From the NCBI RefSeq assembly GCF_900129385.1, contig NZ_FQVO01000013.1, forward strand, positions 34,412 to 98,411: a DNA stretch of 64,000 nucleotides, read 5' to 3'. Positions 50,897 to 60,372 of this stretch are shown in pieces (within the stretch, counting starts at the first letter, position 1; each line of letters starts with the position of its first letter). The translations under genes were made by a program, and so were the position numbers. A model generated the notes under the pieces. That model searched no databases. It was not told where the DNA came from and saw only the letters and a list, made by a program, of their open reading frames with translations. Origin of the DNA: Chryseobacterium takakiae (GTDB lineage Bacteria > Bacteroidota > Bacteroidia > Flavobacteriales > Weeksellaceae).

Positions 50897-52015
50897 TTAT
50901 ATACTGAGAATATCAGTATGCATTTTTTCTGGTTTATCCCGTAGCGATGAACCTTTTTTTCCGCTCAAGACCGCTTTGATCTCTGCAGTTACGGAAATGG
51001 CAATTTCTTCCGACGTTTCAGCACCAATATCTATTCCAACAGGGCCAAAAAGTTTATTTAATTCTTTTTCACCGACCGTAATTCCCGAATTTTTAAGATC
51101 ATCCATCATTCTGTTGAACCTCGTTTTCGGTCCCAGCAATCCGATGTATGGTATAGGTTGATGGATGATGAGCTTTAGCAAAGCGAGATCATAATTATAA
51201 TTGTGAGTCATCATCACGAAAACCGTAGCTTCATCAATTTCGATGGTTTTAATAATTTCTTCGGGCGTTGCAAGCAATACTTCATCTGCAAGAGGAAATC
51301 TTTTTTTCAGGGCATGTGTTGCTCTTCCGTCTGCAATTACTATTTTCCATCCTAAAATGGAAGCGGTTTCTACCAAAGGTTTAACATCATTTCCTGCTCC
51401 TGTAATAACAAGCGTAGTCTGAGGCGGAAGATATTGGAGTAAAATTTCATTTGATGAAAGCCTGGCCAATATATTTTGTTTTTTTTCTAAAACTTCTGAA
51501 GAAAAACGGTTCACTTCACTTTCTGAAATACAACCGGAATCTGATAAAATAAAATCTCCCTTTTTCAAAAGTCCAATAGTTCCGGTCTGCTTATTTCTTT
51601 TTTCCAGTGAAAATAGAGTTAAAATTACAGATTCGTTTCTTTTTTCAGTCGTTTTTTCTAAAAGAGAAATAGGATTTTGAGCAGAATTTTCATCAATATA
51701 TTCAAAAAGAATATGCACAATCCCGTTACACCCCAATTGTACCCCAAATTCCAGATCATCCGGATTACTGGTATCATAAGTGATAAGTTTGTTGTTTTTC
51801 TGATGAATGGCAAGTAGCGCTTTTCTCAACGCATCACCCTCCAGGCATCCTCCGCTGATGGCTCCTGTAAGCTGGCCGTCCTCCGTCACCAACATTCTTG
51901 CTCCAGCTTGCCGGTAAGAGGAACCTTCCACTTTTACGACTGTTGCCAGAGCTGATTTTAACCCATTAATCTGTGCTTTTTTATAAGCTTTTACAATATC
52001 ATTGATCTCTTTCAT
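50897..52015 (-). CDS. xdhC: XdhC/CoxI family Mo-cofactor maturation protein
   Basis: The 372-residue protein has the N-terminal XdhC_CoxI domain (ATVVKVEGSSYRQAGARMLVTEDGQLTGAISGGCLEGD, residues ~20-60) and a C-terminal Rossmann domain (LVITGAGNDVKPLVETASILGWKIVIADGR from ~205). XdhC binds Mo cofactor, promotes its sulfuration and delivers it to xanthine-dehydrogenase-type enzymes. It is the first gene of the nine-gene operon and is divergent from the first Pao-like operon, which contains its probable clients. Confidence 0.92.
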   Translation of the reverse strand: MKEINDIVKAYKKAQINGLKSALATVVKVEGSSYRQAGARMLVTEDGQLTGAISGGCLEGDALRKALLAIHQKNNKLITYDTSNPDDLEFGVQLGCNGIVHILFEYIDENSAQNPISLLEKTTEKRNESVILTLFSLEKRNKQTGTIGLLKKGDFILSDSGCISESEVNRFSSEVLEKKQNILARLSSNEILLQYLPPQTTLVITGAGNDVKPLVETASILGWKIVIADGRATHALKKRFPLADEVLLATPEEIIKTIEIDEATVFVMMTHNYNYDLALLKLIIHQPIPYIGLLGPKTRFNRMMDDLKNSGITVGEKELNKLFGPVGIDIGAETSEEIAISVTAEIKAVLSGKKGSSLRDKPEKMHTDILSI

Positions 52016-52103
52016 CAGAATACATTTTATGGATTAATCTTTGCTTTAAACTTGAGTATGATTTTTGTTGAGGTAAAAATCACTAAAAAAGTTATTATAT
52101 ATT

Positions 52104-52111
52104 CAAATTTA
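52104..52111 (-). promoter_or_regulatory. -7 box of the moa operon
   Basis: TAAATTTG on the minus strand fits TAnnTTTG exactly and lies 89 bp upstream of xdhC. No proper TTG was found. The 249-bp divergent gap also holds the control region of the first oxidase operon. A Mo-sensing riboswitch or ModE site could not be recognised by eye. Confidence 0.4.
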
Positions 52112-52264
52112 CATAAATAATATATGTTTTTTTAATAGTCTTAACTAAAAACAGTAATATTGGTATATAAAACGGTAATGCGTATCATCAATTTGTTATT
52201 TTATTTGGTGATATTTGTTAAACCTATATCATGTACGATTATATTGATTTAAAAAAATATTTTT

Positions 52265-52867
52265 ATGGAATTAAAAGGACAATACAGCAGGAGGAGCTTC
52301 CTAAAGGTTTCGGGGTTACTGGCTGGTTTTATGGCTATTCCGTCTTCGGTAAAAGCCATTTATCAGGATGTGAAACAGTATCTTGTTCCCAGGAAAAATG
52401 TATCCAGGCTTACGCTTTCCATCAATAAAAAAAGTCATACGCTTTATGTTGATACCCGTACTACCTTACTAGACCTTTTAAGGGAACAGCTTAATCTCAC
52501 AGGATCAAAAAAAGGTTGTGACCATGGTCAGTGCGGTGCCTGTACCATACACATTGACGGAGAAAGAGCACTGAGTTGCCTTACATTGGCAGCAATGGCT
52601 CAGGAAAAAGAAATCACAACCATTGAAGGTTTGGCAAACGGAGATGAACTTCATCCGATGCAGAAAGCATTTATAGAATGTGACGGATTCCAGTGCGGGT
52701 ATTGTACGCCGGGACAGATTATGTCTGCGGTGGCCTGCGTCAAGGAAGGTCATACGGGCTCCGTAGAAGAGATTAAGGAATATATGAGCGGCAATCTTTG
52801 CCGTTGCGGAGCGTATAATGGTATTGTTCAATCCATTCAAAAAGTTGCAGCCCATGAGACCGTTTAA
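52265..52867 (+). CDS. Tat-exported [2Fe-2S] subunit of the first Pao-like oxidase
   Basis: The 200-residue protein begins with a twin-arginine signal (SRRSFLK at 8-14, then GLLAGFMAIPSSVKA). It then shows the two [2Fe-2S] domains of the xanthine-oxidase family: CDHGQCGAC...LSC in the plant-ferredoxin-like domain and FQCGYCTPGQ...LCRCG in the helical domain. It is the electron-transfer subunit, like PaoA, and carries the folded complex across the membrane. The FAD subunit gene overlaps its end by 14 bp. Periplasmic location is predicted for this operon's enzyme. Confidence 0.92.
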   Translation: MELKGQYSRRSFLKVSGLLAGFMAIPSSVKAIYQDVKQYLVPRKNVSRLTLSINKKSHTLYVDTRTTLLDLLREQLNLTGSKKGCDHGQCGACTIHIDGERALSCLTLAAMAQEKEITTIEGLANGDELHPMQKAFIECDGFQCGYCTPGQIMSAVACVKEGHTGSVEEIKEYMSGNLCRCGAYNGIVQSIQKVAAHETV

Positions 52868-53831
52868 TTTTGAAAAAGTAAAATCTGATGCTGAGGCTTC
52901 ATCAATGAAATCTACAGTCAGTCAATATATTGCAGGCGGAACCAATCTGGTAGATCTGATGAAGAAAAATATTGCTCAGCCGGAAAAACTGATTGATGTT
53001 TCTACAGCATTATCAGAGGAAGTAATTCATCAGAATAATATATTACAGATTGGTGCAATGGCGAGTAACAGTAAAGTAGCAAATAACAGGGAAGTAGTTG
53101 AGAAATTTCCTCTTATTTCAAAAGCTATTCTTGCCGGTGCATCACCACAGATCAGAAATATGGCAAGCTCAGCAGGAAATTTGCTGCAGCGTACAAGATG
53201 TCCTTATTTCTATGACATCACGACACCTTGTAACAAAAGAAAGCCTGACAGCGGCTGCAGTGCCATTGATGGTGCCAACAGAATGAGTGCCATCGCAGGA
53301 TATAATAATCAATGTGTCGCTGTTCATCCTTCAGATTTTTGTATTGCACTGGTGGCCCTTGATGCAACTGTAACGGCAAAAACAAAGGATCAAAAAGAAA
53401 TTAAAATACCATTTAAGGATTTTCATAAACTGCCGGAAAATACGCCCTGGCTGGATAATAATTTACCACAGGATGCCATAATAACCAATATAGAAATTCC
53501 AGATAATGCTTTCGGGAAGCATTCTGCTTATGTAAAAGTAAGGGACAGGACTTCATATGCTTTTGCATTGGTTTCGGTTGCTGCAGCACTGGATCTCGAC
53601 GGGAAAAGAATAAAAGATGCCCGCTTAGCTTCAGGAGGGGTAGCGCACAAACCCTGGAGATGGCTGGAAGCGGAAAAATTTCTGAATGGCAAACGCGCTA
53701 CAAAGGAAGTCTTTGAGGAAGCAGCAAGATTGGCAACTAAAGATTTAAAGCCATTATCCGAAAACGGCTATAAGATTCCGATGCTTCGGGGAGCGATGGT
53801 AACCGCATTACAAAATTGTGTCAATCAATAA
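52854..53831 (+). CDS. FAD/[4Fe-4S] subunit of the first Pao-like oxidase
   Basis: From the ATG at 52854 the subunit has 325 residues. Its FAD-binding motif is AGGTNLVDLMK, and RNMASSAGNLLQRTRCPYF is typical of the M subunit. A Cys-rich insert (CPYFYDITTPC, SGC, NNQC and DFC) matches the extra [4Fe-4S] cluster found in PaoB-like enzymes rather than classic xanthine dehydrogenase. It overlaps the previous gene by 14 bp and the next one follows after 25 bp. The upstream frame to 52818 lies inside the preceding gene and is not needed. Confidence 0.9.
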   Translation: MRPFNFEKVKSDAEASSMKSTVSQYIAGGTNLVDLMKKNIAQPEKLIDVSTALSEEVIHQNNILQIGAMASNSKVANNREVVEKFPLISKAILAGASPQIRNMASSAGNLLQRTRCPYFYDITTPCNKRKPDSGCSAIDGANRMSAIAGYNNQCVAVHPSDFCIALVALDATVTAKTKDQKEIKIPFKDFHKLPENTPWLDNNLPQDAIITNIEIPDNAFGKHSAYVKVRDRTSYAFALVSVAAALDLDGKRIKDARLASGGVAHKPWRWLEAEKFLNGKRATKEVFEEAARLATKDLKPLSENGYKIPMLRGAMVTALQNCVNQ

Positions 53832-53856
53832 GATTGAAAATTAAAAAGTAACAATT

Positions 53857-56085
53857 ATGGGATTACTCGAATTATTGAAAATCAGGTCCAAAAGACCCGA
53901 AGGACGTGTAGAAGGGATAGAAAAAGTTACAGGGATCGGTAAATATGCTGCCGAGTACGAGGTAAAAAACGTGTGTTATGCCGTCTTGGTAAACAGTACG
54001 GTGCCTTCCGGAAAGATACAATCGATATTGGTTGATAAAGCTAAAGCAGTAGAAGGTGTTATTGACATCATTACACATCTGCATAAACCTTCCGTTCCAG
54101 GTATGGCGACGGAAGAAAAAATTAAAGAAGCGAAATTCGGCTTACCGATTTTTCATACGGATAAAGTGTTTTTCAAAGGTCAGCCTATTGCGATGGTGAT
54201 TGCAGAGACGCTGGAAGACGCCACTTTCGCCGCTTCATTAGTGGAAGCTCAATATCAGAAAGATCGTTTTGCGGTGGATTTTGATTCTGCGAAAGAATCC
54301 GTTGCTTTAAAAGCAGAAGGAAAAGAAAGAGGAAGCTTTGACAGCTGGCAAAATGTACCGTTCATAGTAGATCAGCAATACAATATTAAGGCAGATGTGC
54401 ACAACCCTATGGAAATGCATGCTACGATTGCTTATTGGACGGGAAATAATACCTTACGTCTTTATGATAAAAACCAAGGCGTAAACAATGTTCAGAAAAT
54501 ATTTGCCAAATTATTTGAACTTCCTGAAAAGAATATAGAAGTATTCAGTGAATTTGTAGGCGGCGGCTTCGGATCAGGATTAAGGGTCTGGCCCCACGTT
54601 TTAGCTTCAGTGATGGGAGCTAAACAGGTTGGGCGTCCCGTTAAGCTCATGCTTACCCGTCCGCAGATGTTTGCTGCTACAGGCTACAGACCGGCATCAT
54701 GGCAAAGAGTGAAAATCGGGTCAGATCAATCAGGGAATTTGGTAGGAATTTTACATCAGGCAAAGAACGAAACGTCAGTATATGAAAACTTCAACGATGG
54801 TATCACCCGCGTGACAAGGTTAATCTATAAATTTCCCAATTTAAAAACAGAAGCAGCAAGTGTTCCTTTAAATTTAAGCACACCAACGTGGATGCGCGGC
54901 CCAGGCGACTGTACCGGAGTATTCGCCTTAGAATCCGCAATAGATGAATTATCTTATAAGCTTATAATGGATCCTGTAGAACTGCGGTTAAAAAATATTT
55001 CACTGGAAAAACATCCCGATTCCAATCTGCCGTGGTCTACCCATTTTCTTGACGAAGGCCTGAAAAAAGGTGCTGAAATGATTGGCTGGAATGCCAGAAA
55101 ATCAACTCCTGCTACCGTTCATGAAGGTGATTGGTATATCGGCTACGGAATGGCTGTAGGAATGTGGAATGCGGGAAGGAGAGAGGCGAAAGCAGCAATT
55201 GTAATGCATAAAAACGGCAATATTGTTGTACAGACTGCTATGACTGATATCGGAACCGGCACAGGAACCGGAATGCAGAATATTGCCCACGAAATTACCG
55301 GAATTCCAAAAGATAAAATCAGTATAGAACTGGGGAATTCTGCGCTGCCTCCTGCACCAAGTCAGGGTGGAAGTACAGGATTGTCTTCCGTAAGTGGAGC
55401 CGTGTATGATGCGAGCAATCAGCTAAAACAGAAGCTGGCAGAATATGCATCGGTTGTTAACCAAGGCTTTAAAGGAGCTGTTTTGGAAAATATTCTTCTG
55501 TCGGATAAAGGTATTAGTTTAAGAAATAGTTCAAAAGTCTTTGTTTCTTACGAAGAACTGTTTGAAAAGAATAATCTTAATGAAGTACGTCTTGAAGTAG
55601 CATCAAAGCCGGGAAGTGAACGTGAAAAATTTGCGTTCTGTTCATCTGCGGCACATTTTTGTAAAGTGCGTGTCAATAAGCGAACCGGAAAAGTGAAAAT
55701 AGAAAAACTGGCCGTAGTGGGAGATGGCGGAAAAATCATCAACACGCAGGCAGCAGCAAACCAGATGTCCGGAGCTGCGGTTGGCGGCATCGGTATGGCT
55801 TTAATGGAAGAAAATCAGATCGATGCAAAATTAGGTACACTAATCGGTAATGATCTGGCAGGATATCACTTTGCCGTAAATGCTGATGTTCCAATTATTG
55901 AAGTTGAATTTATTAATAAACCTGATCCAAATATCAATCCTTCAGGAGCCAAGGGTCTGGGAGAAGTTGGAATTATTGGTACTGCACCGGCAATAGCCAA
56001 TGCTATTTATAATGCCATCGGTGTACGGATGAGAGATTTGCCCATTACCCCTGATAAAATTTTAATGGCATTGTCACAAAAATAG
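53857..56085 (+). CDS. molybdopterin subunit of the first Pao-like oxidase
   Basis: The 742-residue subunit is a xanthine-oxidase family catalytic chain (KVTGIGKYAAEYEVKNVCYAVLV, GGGFGSGLR, MRGPGDCTGVFALE, TDIGTGTGTGMQ). The Mo-site glutamate is Glu703 in GLGEVGIIG. It holds the MCD cofactor and hydroxylates aldehydes or heterocycles; the natural substrate is unknown. There is no signal of its own; export depends on the Tat signal of the small subunit. A terminator at 56116-56150 ends the operon. Confidence 0.92.
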   Translation: MGLLELLKIRSKRPEGRVEGIEKVTGIGKYAAEYEVKNVCYAVLVNSTVPSGKIQSILVDKAKAVEGVIDIITHLHKPSVPGMATEEKIKEAKFGLPIFHTDKVFFKGQPIAMVIAETLEDATFAASLVEAQYQKDRFAVDFDSAKESVALKAEGKERGSFDSWQNVPFIVDQQYNIKADVHNPMEMHATIAYWTGNNTLRLYDKNQGVNNVQKIFAKLFELPEKNIEVFSEFVGGGFGSGLRVWPHVLASVMGAKQVGRPVKLMLTRPQMFAATGYRPASWQRVKIGSDQSGNLVGILHQAKNETSVYENFNDGITRVTRLIYKFPNLKTEAASVPLNLSTPTWMRGPGDCTGVFALESAIDELSYKLIMDPVELRLKNISLEKHPDSNLPWSTHFLDEGLKKGAEMIGWNARKSTPATVHEGDWYIGYGMAVGMWNAGRREAKAAIVMHKNGNIVVQTAMTDIGTGTGTGMQNIAHEITGIPKDKISIELGNSALPPAPSQGGSTGLSSVSGAVYDASNQLKQKLAEYASVVNQGFKGAVLENILLSDKGISLRNSSKVFVSYEELFEKNNLNEVRLEVASKPGSEREKFAFCSSAAHFCKVRVNKRTGKVKIEKLAVVGDGGKIINTQAAANQMSGAAVGGIGMALMEENQIDAKLGTLIGNDLAGYHFAVNADVPIIEVEFINKPDPNINPSGAKGLGEVGIIGTAPAIANAIYNAIGVRMRDLPITPDKILMALSQK

Positions 56086-56115
56086 ACTGCTGTTTTATAT
56101 TTTAGAATCATATCA

Positions 56116-56150
56116 ATATTCTGTATCTGAACGGTACAGAATATTTTTTT
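56116..56150 (+). terminator. terminator of the first Pao-like operon
   Basis: A perfect 10-bp stem (ATATTCTGTA with TACAGAATAT) with a nine-base loop and a T-run follows the first oxidase operon. It separates it from the second copy. Confidence 0.8.
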
Positions 56151-56207
56151 ATCCTTTCATGATCTATTTCCTTATTTAGATTGAATATATTTAAATCAAT
56201 TTCAGGC

Positions 56208-56235
56208 TTGAGCATATCTAACGGTTCTTTTTTTG
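56208..56235 (+). promoter_or_regulatory. possible promoter of the second Pao-like operon
   Basis: TTG at 56208-56210, a 17-bp spacer and TTTTTTTG at 56228-56235 (one mismatch) lie 31 bp ahead of the start. The match is weak. Confidence 0.3.
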
Positions 56236-56265
56236 TATCACTACCCATAACCAAATTACCTATTT

Positions 56266-56748
56266 ATGGCAAATACCGGAAAACAATCTATTACACTAAA
56301 AGTAAATGGAAAGGAACATCATCTGGATGTACTTCCCTGGGTATCACTTCTTGATGCTCTCAGAGAGAATCTGCATTTTACCGGAACGAAAAAAGGCTGC
56401 GATCACGGACAGTGTGGAGCATGTACCGTTTTAATTGATGGCAAGAGAGTTTTGAGCTGCCTCAGTCTTTGTGTAATGAAAGCTGGTGCTGAAATTACAA
56501 CGATAGAAGGTATTTCAGACGGTGAAAACCTGCATCCTGTTCAGCAGGCTTTTATTGATCATGATGCTTTTCAGTGCGGATACTGCACTCCGGGGCAAAT
56601 CTGCAGCGCTATTGGATTATTGAACGAAAATAAAGGAAATACCCGTGAAGATGTCCAGGAGCTGATGAGCGGAAATCTTTGCCGTTGTGGTGCCAACAGA
56701 GGAATTATTAATGCTGTAATGGCTGTAAAACAAGGTGCTTATGAATAA
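56266..56748 (+). CDS. [2Fe-2S] subunit of the second Pao-like oxidase (no Tat signal)
   Basis: The 160-residue protein has the same two [2Fe-2S] domains as its paralog (CDHGQCGAC...LSC and FQCGYCTPGQ...LCRCG). However, it begins directly at the ferredoxin-like domain (TGKQSITLKVNGKEHHLDV), with no twin-arginine signal or hydrophobic segment. The second complex is therefore predicted to be cytoplasmic. It overlaps the next gene. Separate promoter and terminator elements suggest independent regulation from the first operon. Confidence 0.92.
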   Translation: MANTGKQSITLKVNGKEHHLDVLPWVSLLDALRENLHFTGTKKGCDHGQCGACTVLIDGKRVLSCLSLCVMKAGAEITTIEGISDGENLHPVQQAFIDHDAFQCGYCTPGQICSAIGLLNENKGNTREDVQELMSGNLCRCGANRGIINAVMAVKQGAYE

Positions 56749-57760
56749 TTTTTCCTACACAAAAGCAAACAGTATTGATGAAGCAGTTTCATTAACCCAC
56801 GCAAATGAAGATAATAAACTCATCGCCGGTGGTACCAATATTATTGATCTGATGAAATATTTCGTTACTGAAGCGGATACTTTAGTTGATATTAACAGCA
56901 TTGACGGGATAAGTGATCTTGCTGAAGTTGATAACGGAAGCATTATGATCGGTGCTTTAATGACCAACGCAGATACGGCATATCATCCTATTGTTGAAGA
57001 AAGATATCCGTTGCTCTCAAAAGCAATTCTGGCCGGAGCTTCGGCGCAGATCCGAAATATGGCGACTAATGGCGGAAATTTATTGCAGCGTACGAGATGT
57101 TATTATTTTTATGACAGACACACTCCCTGCAATAAAAGAATTCCGGGATCCGGGTGTTCTGCAATTGAAGGATATAATCGAATTCATGCTATTTTGGGTC
57201 ACAGTGAAAACTGTATCGCTGTTTTTCCATCGGATATGTGTATTGCATTGGCTGCTTTGGATGCAGTTGTCCATATATCCGGAGCGGATGGTTATCGGAC
57301 AATAAAATTTTCAGATTTCCACAGACTTCCGGGAGACACTCCAAACATAGATAATAACCTGAAAAAAGGGGAAGTCATCACAGGAATTGAACTACCCGAA
57401 AAAGGATTTTCAAAGAATTATTCCTATTTGAAATTAAGAGACCGAAGTTCTTATTCGTTTGCATTAGTTTCCGTCGCTACTGGTCTTGAACTGGAAAACG
57501 GGATCATTAAAGAAGCAAGGATTGCTTTAGGCGGCGTTTCGCATAAACCGTGGCGTGTAGAAGAGGCCGAGGATTTTTTAACGGATAAAGACGCAAATAA
57601 AGAAAATTTTGCTGCTGCGGCAGATATTATTTTAAAAGGAGCAAGCGGGTTTCAGCATAACAGTTTTAAGATTGATCTGGCTAAAAAAGCTATTATAAGA
57701 AACTGTATGATGGCAATGGATCCATCTTCTCAGAGACCGGGTGCCAAACCTTCACTATAA
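56741..57760 (+). CDS. FAD/[4Fe-4S] subunit of the second Pao-like oxidase
   Basis: The 339-residue subunit (from the ATG at 56741) mirrors its paralog: IAGGTNIIDLMKYF, RNMATNGGNLLQRTRCYYF and a similar Cys-rich insert (RCYYF, TPC, GSGC and SENC). It carries FAD and probably a [4Fe-4S] cluster. A GTG at 56735 is an alternative start. It overlaps the small-subunit stop by a few bases. Confidence 0.9.
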   Translation: MNNFSYTKANSIDEAVSLTHANEDNKLIAGGTNIIDLMKYFVTEADTLVDINSIDGISDLAEVDNGSIMIGALMTNADTAYHPIVEERYPLLSKAILAGASAQIRNMATNGGNLLQRTRCYYFYDRHTPCNKRIPGSGCSAIEGYNRIHAILGHSENCIAVFPSDMCIALAALDAVVHISGADGYRTIKFSDFHRLPGDTPNIDNNLKKGEVITGIELPEKGFSKNYSYLKLRDRSSYSFALVSVATGLELENGIIKEARIALGGVSHKPWRVEEAEDFLTDKDANKENFAAAADIILKGASGFQHNSFKIDLAKKAIIRNCMMAMDPSSQRPGAKPSL

Positions 57761-57787
57761 TGTATTATTAATGTTAATTAAAATTTT

Positions 57788-60025
57788 ATGAAAAATACAC
57801 CATCTGTCGGACAGCCTATCAATCGTCTGGAAGGTCATTTGAAGGTAACAGGTAAAGCTAAATATGCAGCGGAATACGATGCTCGTGATCTGTTATACGG
57901 CTATATCGTCAACAGCACAATCACAAAAGGTAAAATCAAGACCATCGACACATCAGAAATAAAAAAAATGGAAGGTGTGGTTGAGGTTTTTACCCATAAT
58001 AATAAACCTTCAACTGCCTGGTTTGATTTCAAATATGCTGACATGGATGCACCTCCGGGAACTGTTTTTAAGCCATTAAAAGATAATATCATCAGGTATA
58101 ACGGACAACCAATCGCTTTGGTGATAGCAGAAACTTTTGAAATGGCTCGTTATGCAGCAGCAAAAATAAAAGTGGTTTACGAAGAAGAGACTTTTGAAAC
58201 AAATCTGAAAACAAATGTTGATAAGGCCAGGGATCCTAAAAAGGGTTTGGCTTCATTGCTAAAACCGCCTCCGCCGAAACCTACCGGTGATTTTGAGAAA
58301 GAATATGATAATTCATTGGTAAAAACAGACAGCTATTTCAGTCATGGAACCGAGCATCACAATCCTATGGAAATGTATGCCTCAACTGTTATTTACGAAG
58401 GTAAAGATAAACTTACCATTTATGACAAAACACAGGGAACCATCAATTCCCAAATGTATGTTGCCAATGTTTTCGGACTTAAAATGAAGAATGTTCAGGT
58501 CATTTCACCATTTGTAGGCGGTGGTTTTGGTTCGGGGCTTCGTCCGCAGCAGCAGCTTTTTATGGCGGTAATGGCATCATTGGCGTTAAAACGGAATGTT
58601 CGTGTAACTTTGGATCGTTCACAGATGTATATGATAGGACACAGGCCTCCAACGTTGCAGCATACAAAATTCGGTGCTGATAAAAAGGGTAAAGTAAACG
58701 CCATTTATCACAAAGCAATCGGCGAAACATCACGGTTTGAAGATTATGTGGAAATTGTGGTGAACTGGGCTAATATGCTTTACCCAGCAGAAAATACATT
58801 GCTGGAACATGAAATTGTTCCATTGGATGTCTACAGTCCGCTCGATATGAGAGCGCCCGGCGGCAGTACCGGAATGCATGCTATTGAAGTAACTATGGAT
58901 GAAATTGCTTATCAATTAAATATAGATCCTCTGGAATTAAGGCTTATCAATTATTCCGAAATCGATAAAAGCAGTGATAAGGAATATTCCAGCAAGGAAC
59001 TCAGAAAATGTTACCTGGAAGGTGCCGAAAAATTCGGATGGAAGGAAAGAAACCCTGAACCGAGGAGCATGAAAAGGGGAAATAAGCTTGTAGGCTACGG
59101 AATGGCTACCGGAATTTGGGATGCCAACCGGATTTTCGGACGCGCGGAAGCAATTATGACTTCTGATGGGAAAGTTGAAATAAAAAGTGCCGTGACCGAC
59201 ATTGGAACCGGAACGAAGACGATCATGACCCAGATTGCAGCGGATGAATTGGGAATTCCTATTGAAGATATTACATTTTCTTACGCCGATAGTAAAATGC
59301 CTTTCGCTCCTATCCAAGGCGGGTCTTTTACCACAGCTACGGTAGGACCTGCGGTACAGAATGCCTGCCAGGCTTTAAATAAAAAACTTTTCAAAAAAGC
59401 TAAAGATCTGGATGGATCTGGGCTAAAAAATGTAAACTTTAAAGACGTTACATTCAAAAACGGTATTATCTCGGTAAAAAATCAGCCTGAACTAGAGGTG
59501 AGCATTAAAGATATTTTCACAGCAAATAATGGAGAAGCTATCCGGACAACCAATGCTGCGATGCCTAATCCACTAACTTATGGAAAAAAAGCAAGAGCTG
59601 TCCACAGTGCAGTTTTTGTAGAGGTAGAAGTAGATGAAGAACTTGGAGTTATTGAAGTGAAAAGAGCCGTTACAGCGGTTGCAGCCGGTAAAATTATCAA
59701 TCCTAAAACCGCGGAAAGCCAGGTTTTAGGAGGAATGATTTGGGGAATCAGCAAGGCGCTCCATGAAGAAACCATACTCGATCATCAATTTGGAAGATAT
59801 ATGAATGCCAATCTTGGGGAATATCATATTCCTGTGCATGCAGATATTCACGACCTGGAAGTAATCTTTGTAGAAGAAAATGATTCTTTTTTAAATGATC
59901 TTGGAGTGAAAGGCGTTGGGGAAATCGGTGGAGTAGGAATGCCTCCTGCCATTACAAATGCCATCTTTCATGCTACAGGAAAAAGAATATATGACCTTCC
60001 TATTCATTTTGACAGGTTGATGTAA
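57788..60025 (+). CDS. molybdopterin subunit of the second Pao-like oxidase
   Basis: The 745-residue catalytic subunit matches its paralog (KVTGKAKYAAEYDARDLLYGYIV, VGGGFGSGLR, MRAPGGSTGMHAIE, TDIGTGTKTIMTQI) with Mo-site Glu712 in GVGEIGGVG. Differences in the active-site region (MRAPGGSTG versus MRGPGDCTG in the first copy) suggest a different substrate. It starts 27 bp after the FAD subunit and ends close to a bidirectional hairpin at 60110-60129. Confidence 0.92.
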   Translation: MKNTPSVGQPINRLEGHLKVTGKAKYAAEYDARDLLYGYIVNSTITKGKIKTIDTSEIKKMEGVVEVFTHNNKPSTAWFDFKYADMDAPPGTVFKPLKDNIIRYNGQPIALVIAETFEMARYAAAKIKVVYEEETFETNLKTNVDKARDPKKGLASLLKPPPPKPTGDFEKEYDNSLVKTDSYFSHGTEHHNPMEMYASTVIYEGKDKLTIYDKTQGTINSQMYVANVFGLKMKNVQVISPFVGGGFGSGLRPQQQLFMAVMASLALKRNVRVTLDRSQMYMIGHRPPTLQHTKFGADKKGKVNAIYHKAIGETSRFEDYVEIVVNWANMLYPAENTLLEHEIVPLDVYSPLDMRAPGGSTGMHAIEVTMDEIAYQLNIDPLELRLINYSEIDKSSDKEYSSKELRKCYLEGAEKFGWKERNPEPRSMKRGNKLVGYGMATGIWDANRIFGRAEAIMTSDGKVEIKSAVTDIGTGTKTIMTQIAADELGIPIEDITFSYADSKMPFAPIQGGSFTTATVGPAVQNACQALNKKLFKKAKDLDGSGLKNVNFKDVTFKNGIISVKNQPELEVSIKDIFTANNGEAIRTTNAAMPNPLTYGKKARAVHSAVFVEVEVDEELGVIEVKRAVTAVAAGKIINPKTAESQVLGGMIWGISKALHEETILDHQFGRYMNANLGEYHIPVHADIHDLEVIFVEENDSFLNDLGVKGVGEIGGVGMPPAITNAIFHATGKRIYDLPIHFDRLM

Positions 60026-60109
60026 TGAAACATCAAAACTTACTGTTACACAGTAAAAAACTTGTTGTAAGTGGATAAAGATTTTAAATAAATTTCAGTA
60101 CAATAAAAA

Positions 60110-60136
60110 ATCCCGGCTTAAGTCGGGATAATTTTT
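60110..60136. terminator. palindromic terminator after the second oxidase operon
   Basis: ATCCCGGCTT and AAGTCGGGAT pair with one wobble and no separate loop; A/T tracts lie on both sides. It serves as terminator for the operon and, on the other strand, for the 43-aa gene. Confidence 0.75.
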
Positions 60137-60161
60137 TTAGAATTTCATGTAAAGAATACCT

Positions 60162-60293
60162 TTAGTCACCTTTTTTGTGGTGATGAGGTTTAAGTTCTTT
60201 TTTATTCTTGGGAGTTTCCTTGTTATCTCTCTGGCGCTGATCTAACTTATCCGTTGATTCTGCAACTTTTTTCGGTCCTGGTTTAATTCCCAT
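60162..60293 (-). CDS. 43-residue basic protein
   Basis: The minus-strand frame from ATG 60293 to TAA 60162-60164 encodes 43 residues, very rich in Lys with a C-terminal His cluster (PHHHKKG). Its composition (Lys, Asp, Gln, Asn, no aromatic core) suggests an intrinsically disordered or nucleic-acid-binding protein. It lies alone between the oxidase terminator and the amylase gene. I do not recognise a family. Low complexity makes chance possible. Confidence 0.5.
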   Translation of the reverse strand: MGIKPGPKKVAESTDKLDQRQRDNKETPKNKKELKPHHHKKGD

Positions 60294-60372
60294 AACAAAT
60301 AATTTAAAGGTTAGTGTAATAATATAAACCCTTCATAATTAATGCCAAATGCAATTTGTATTAAAAATTACT

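Noticed and set aside
52016..52264. Mo-cofactor riboswitch or ModE operator in the divergent gap
   Set aside because: No recognisable conserved stem or ModE-type palindrome was seen; only a -7 box is called.
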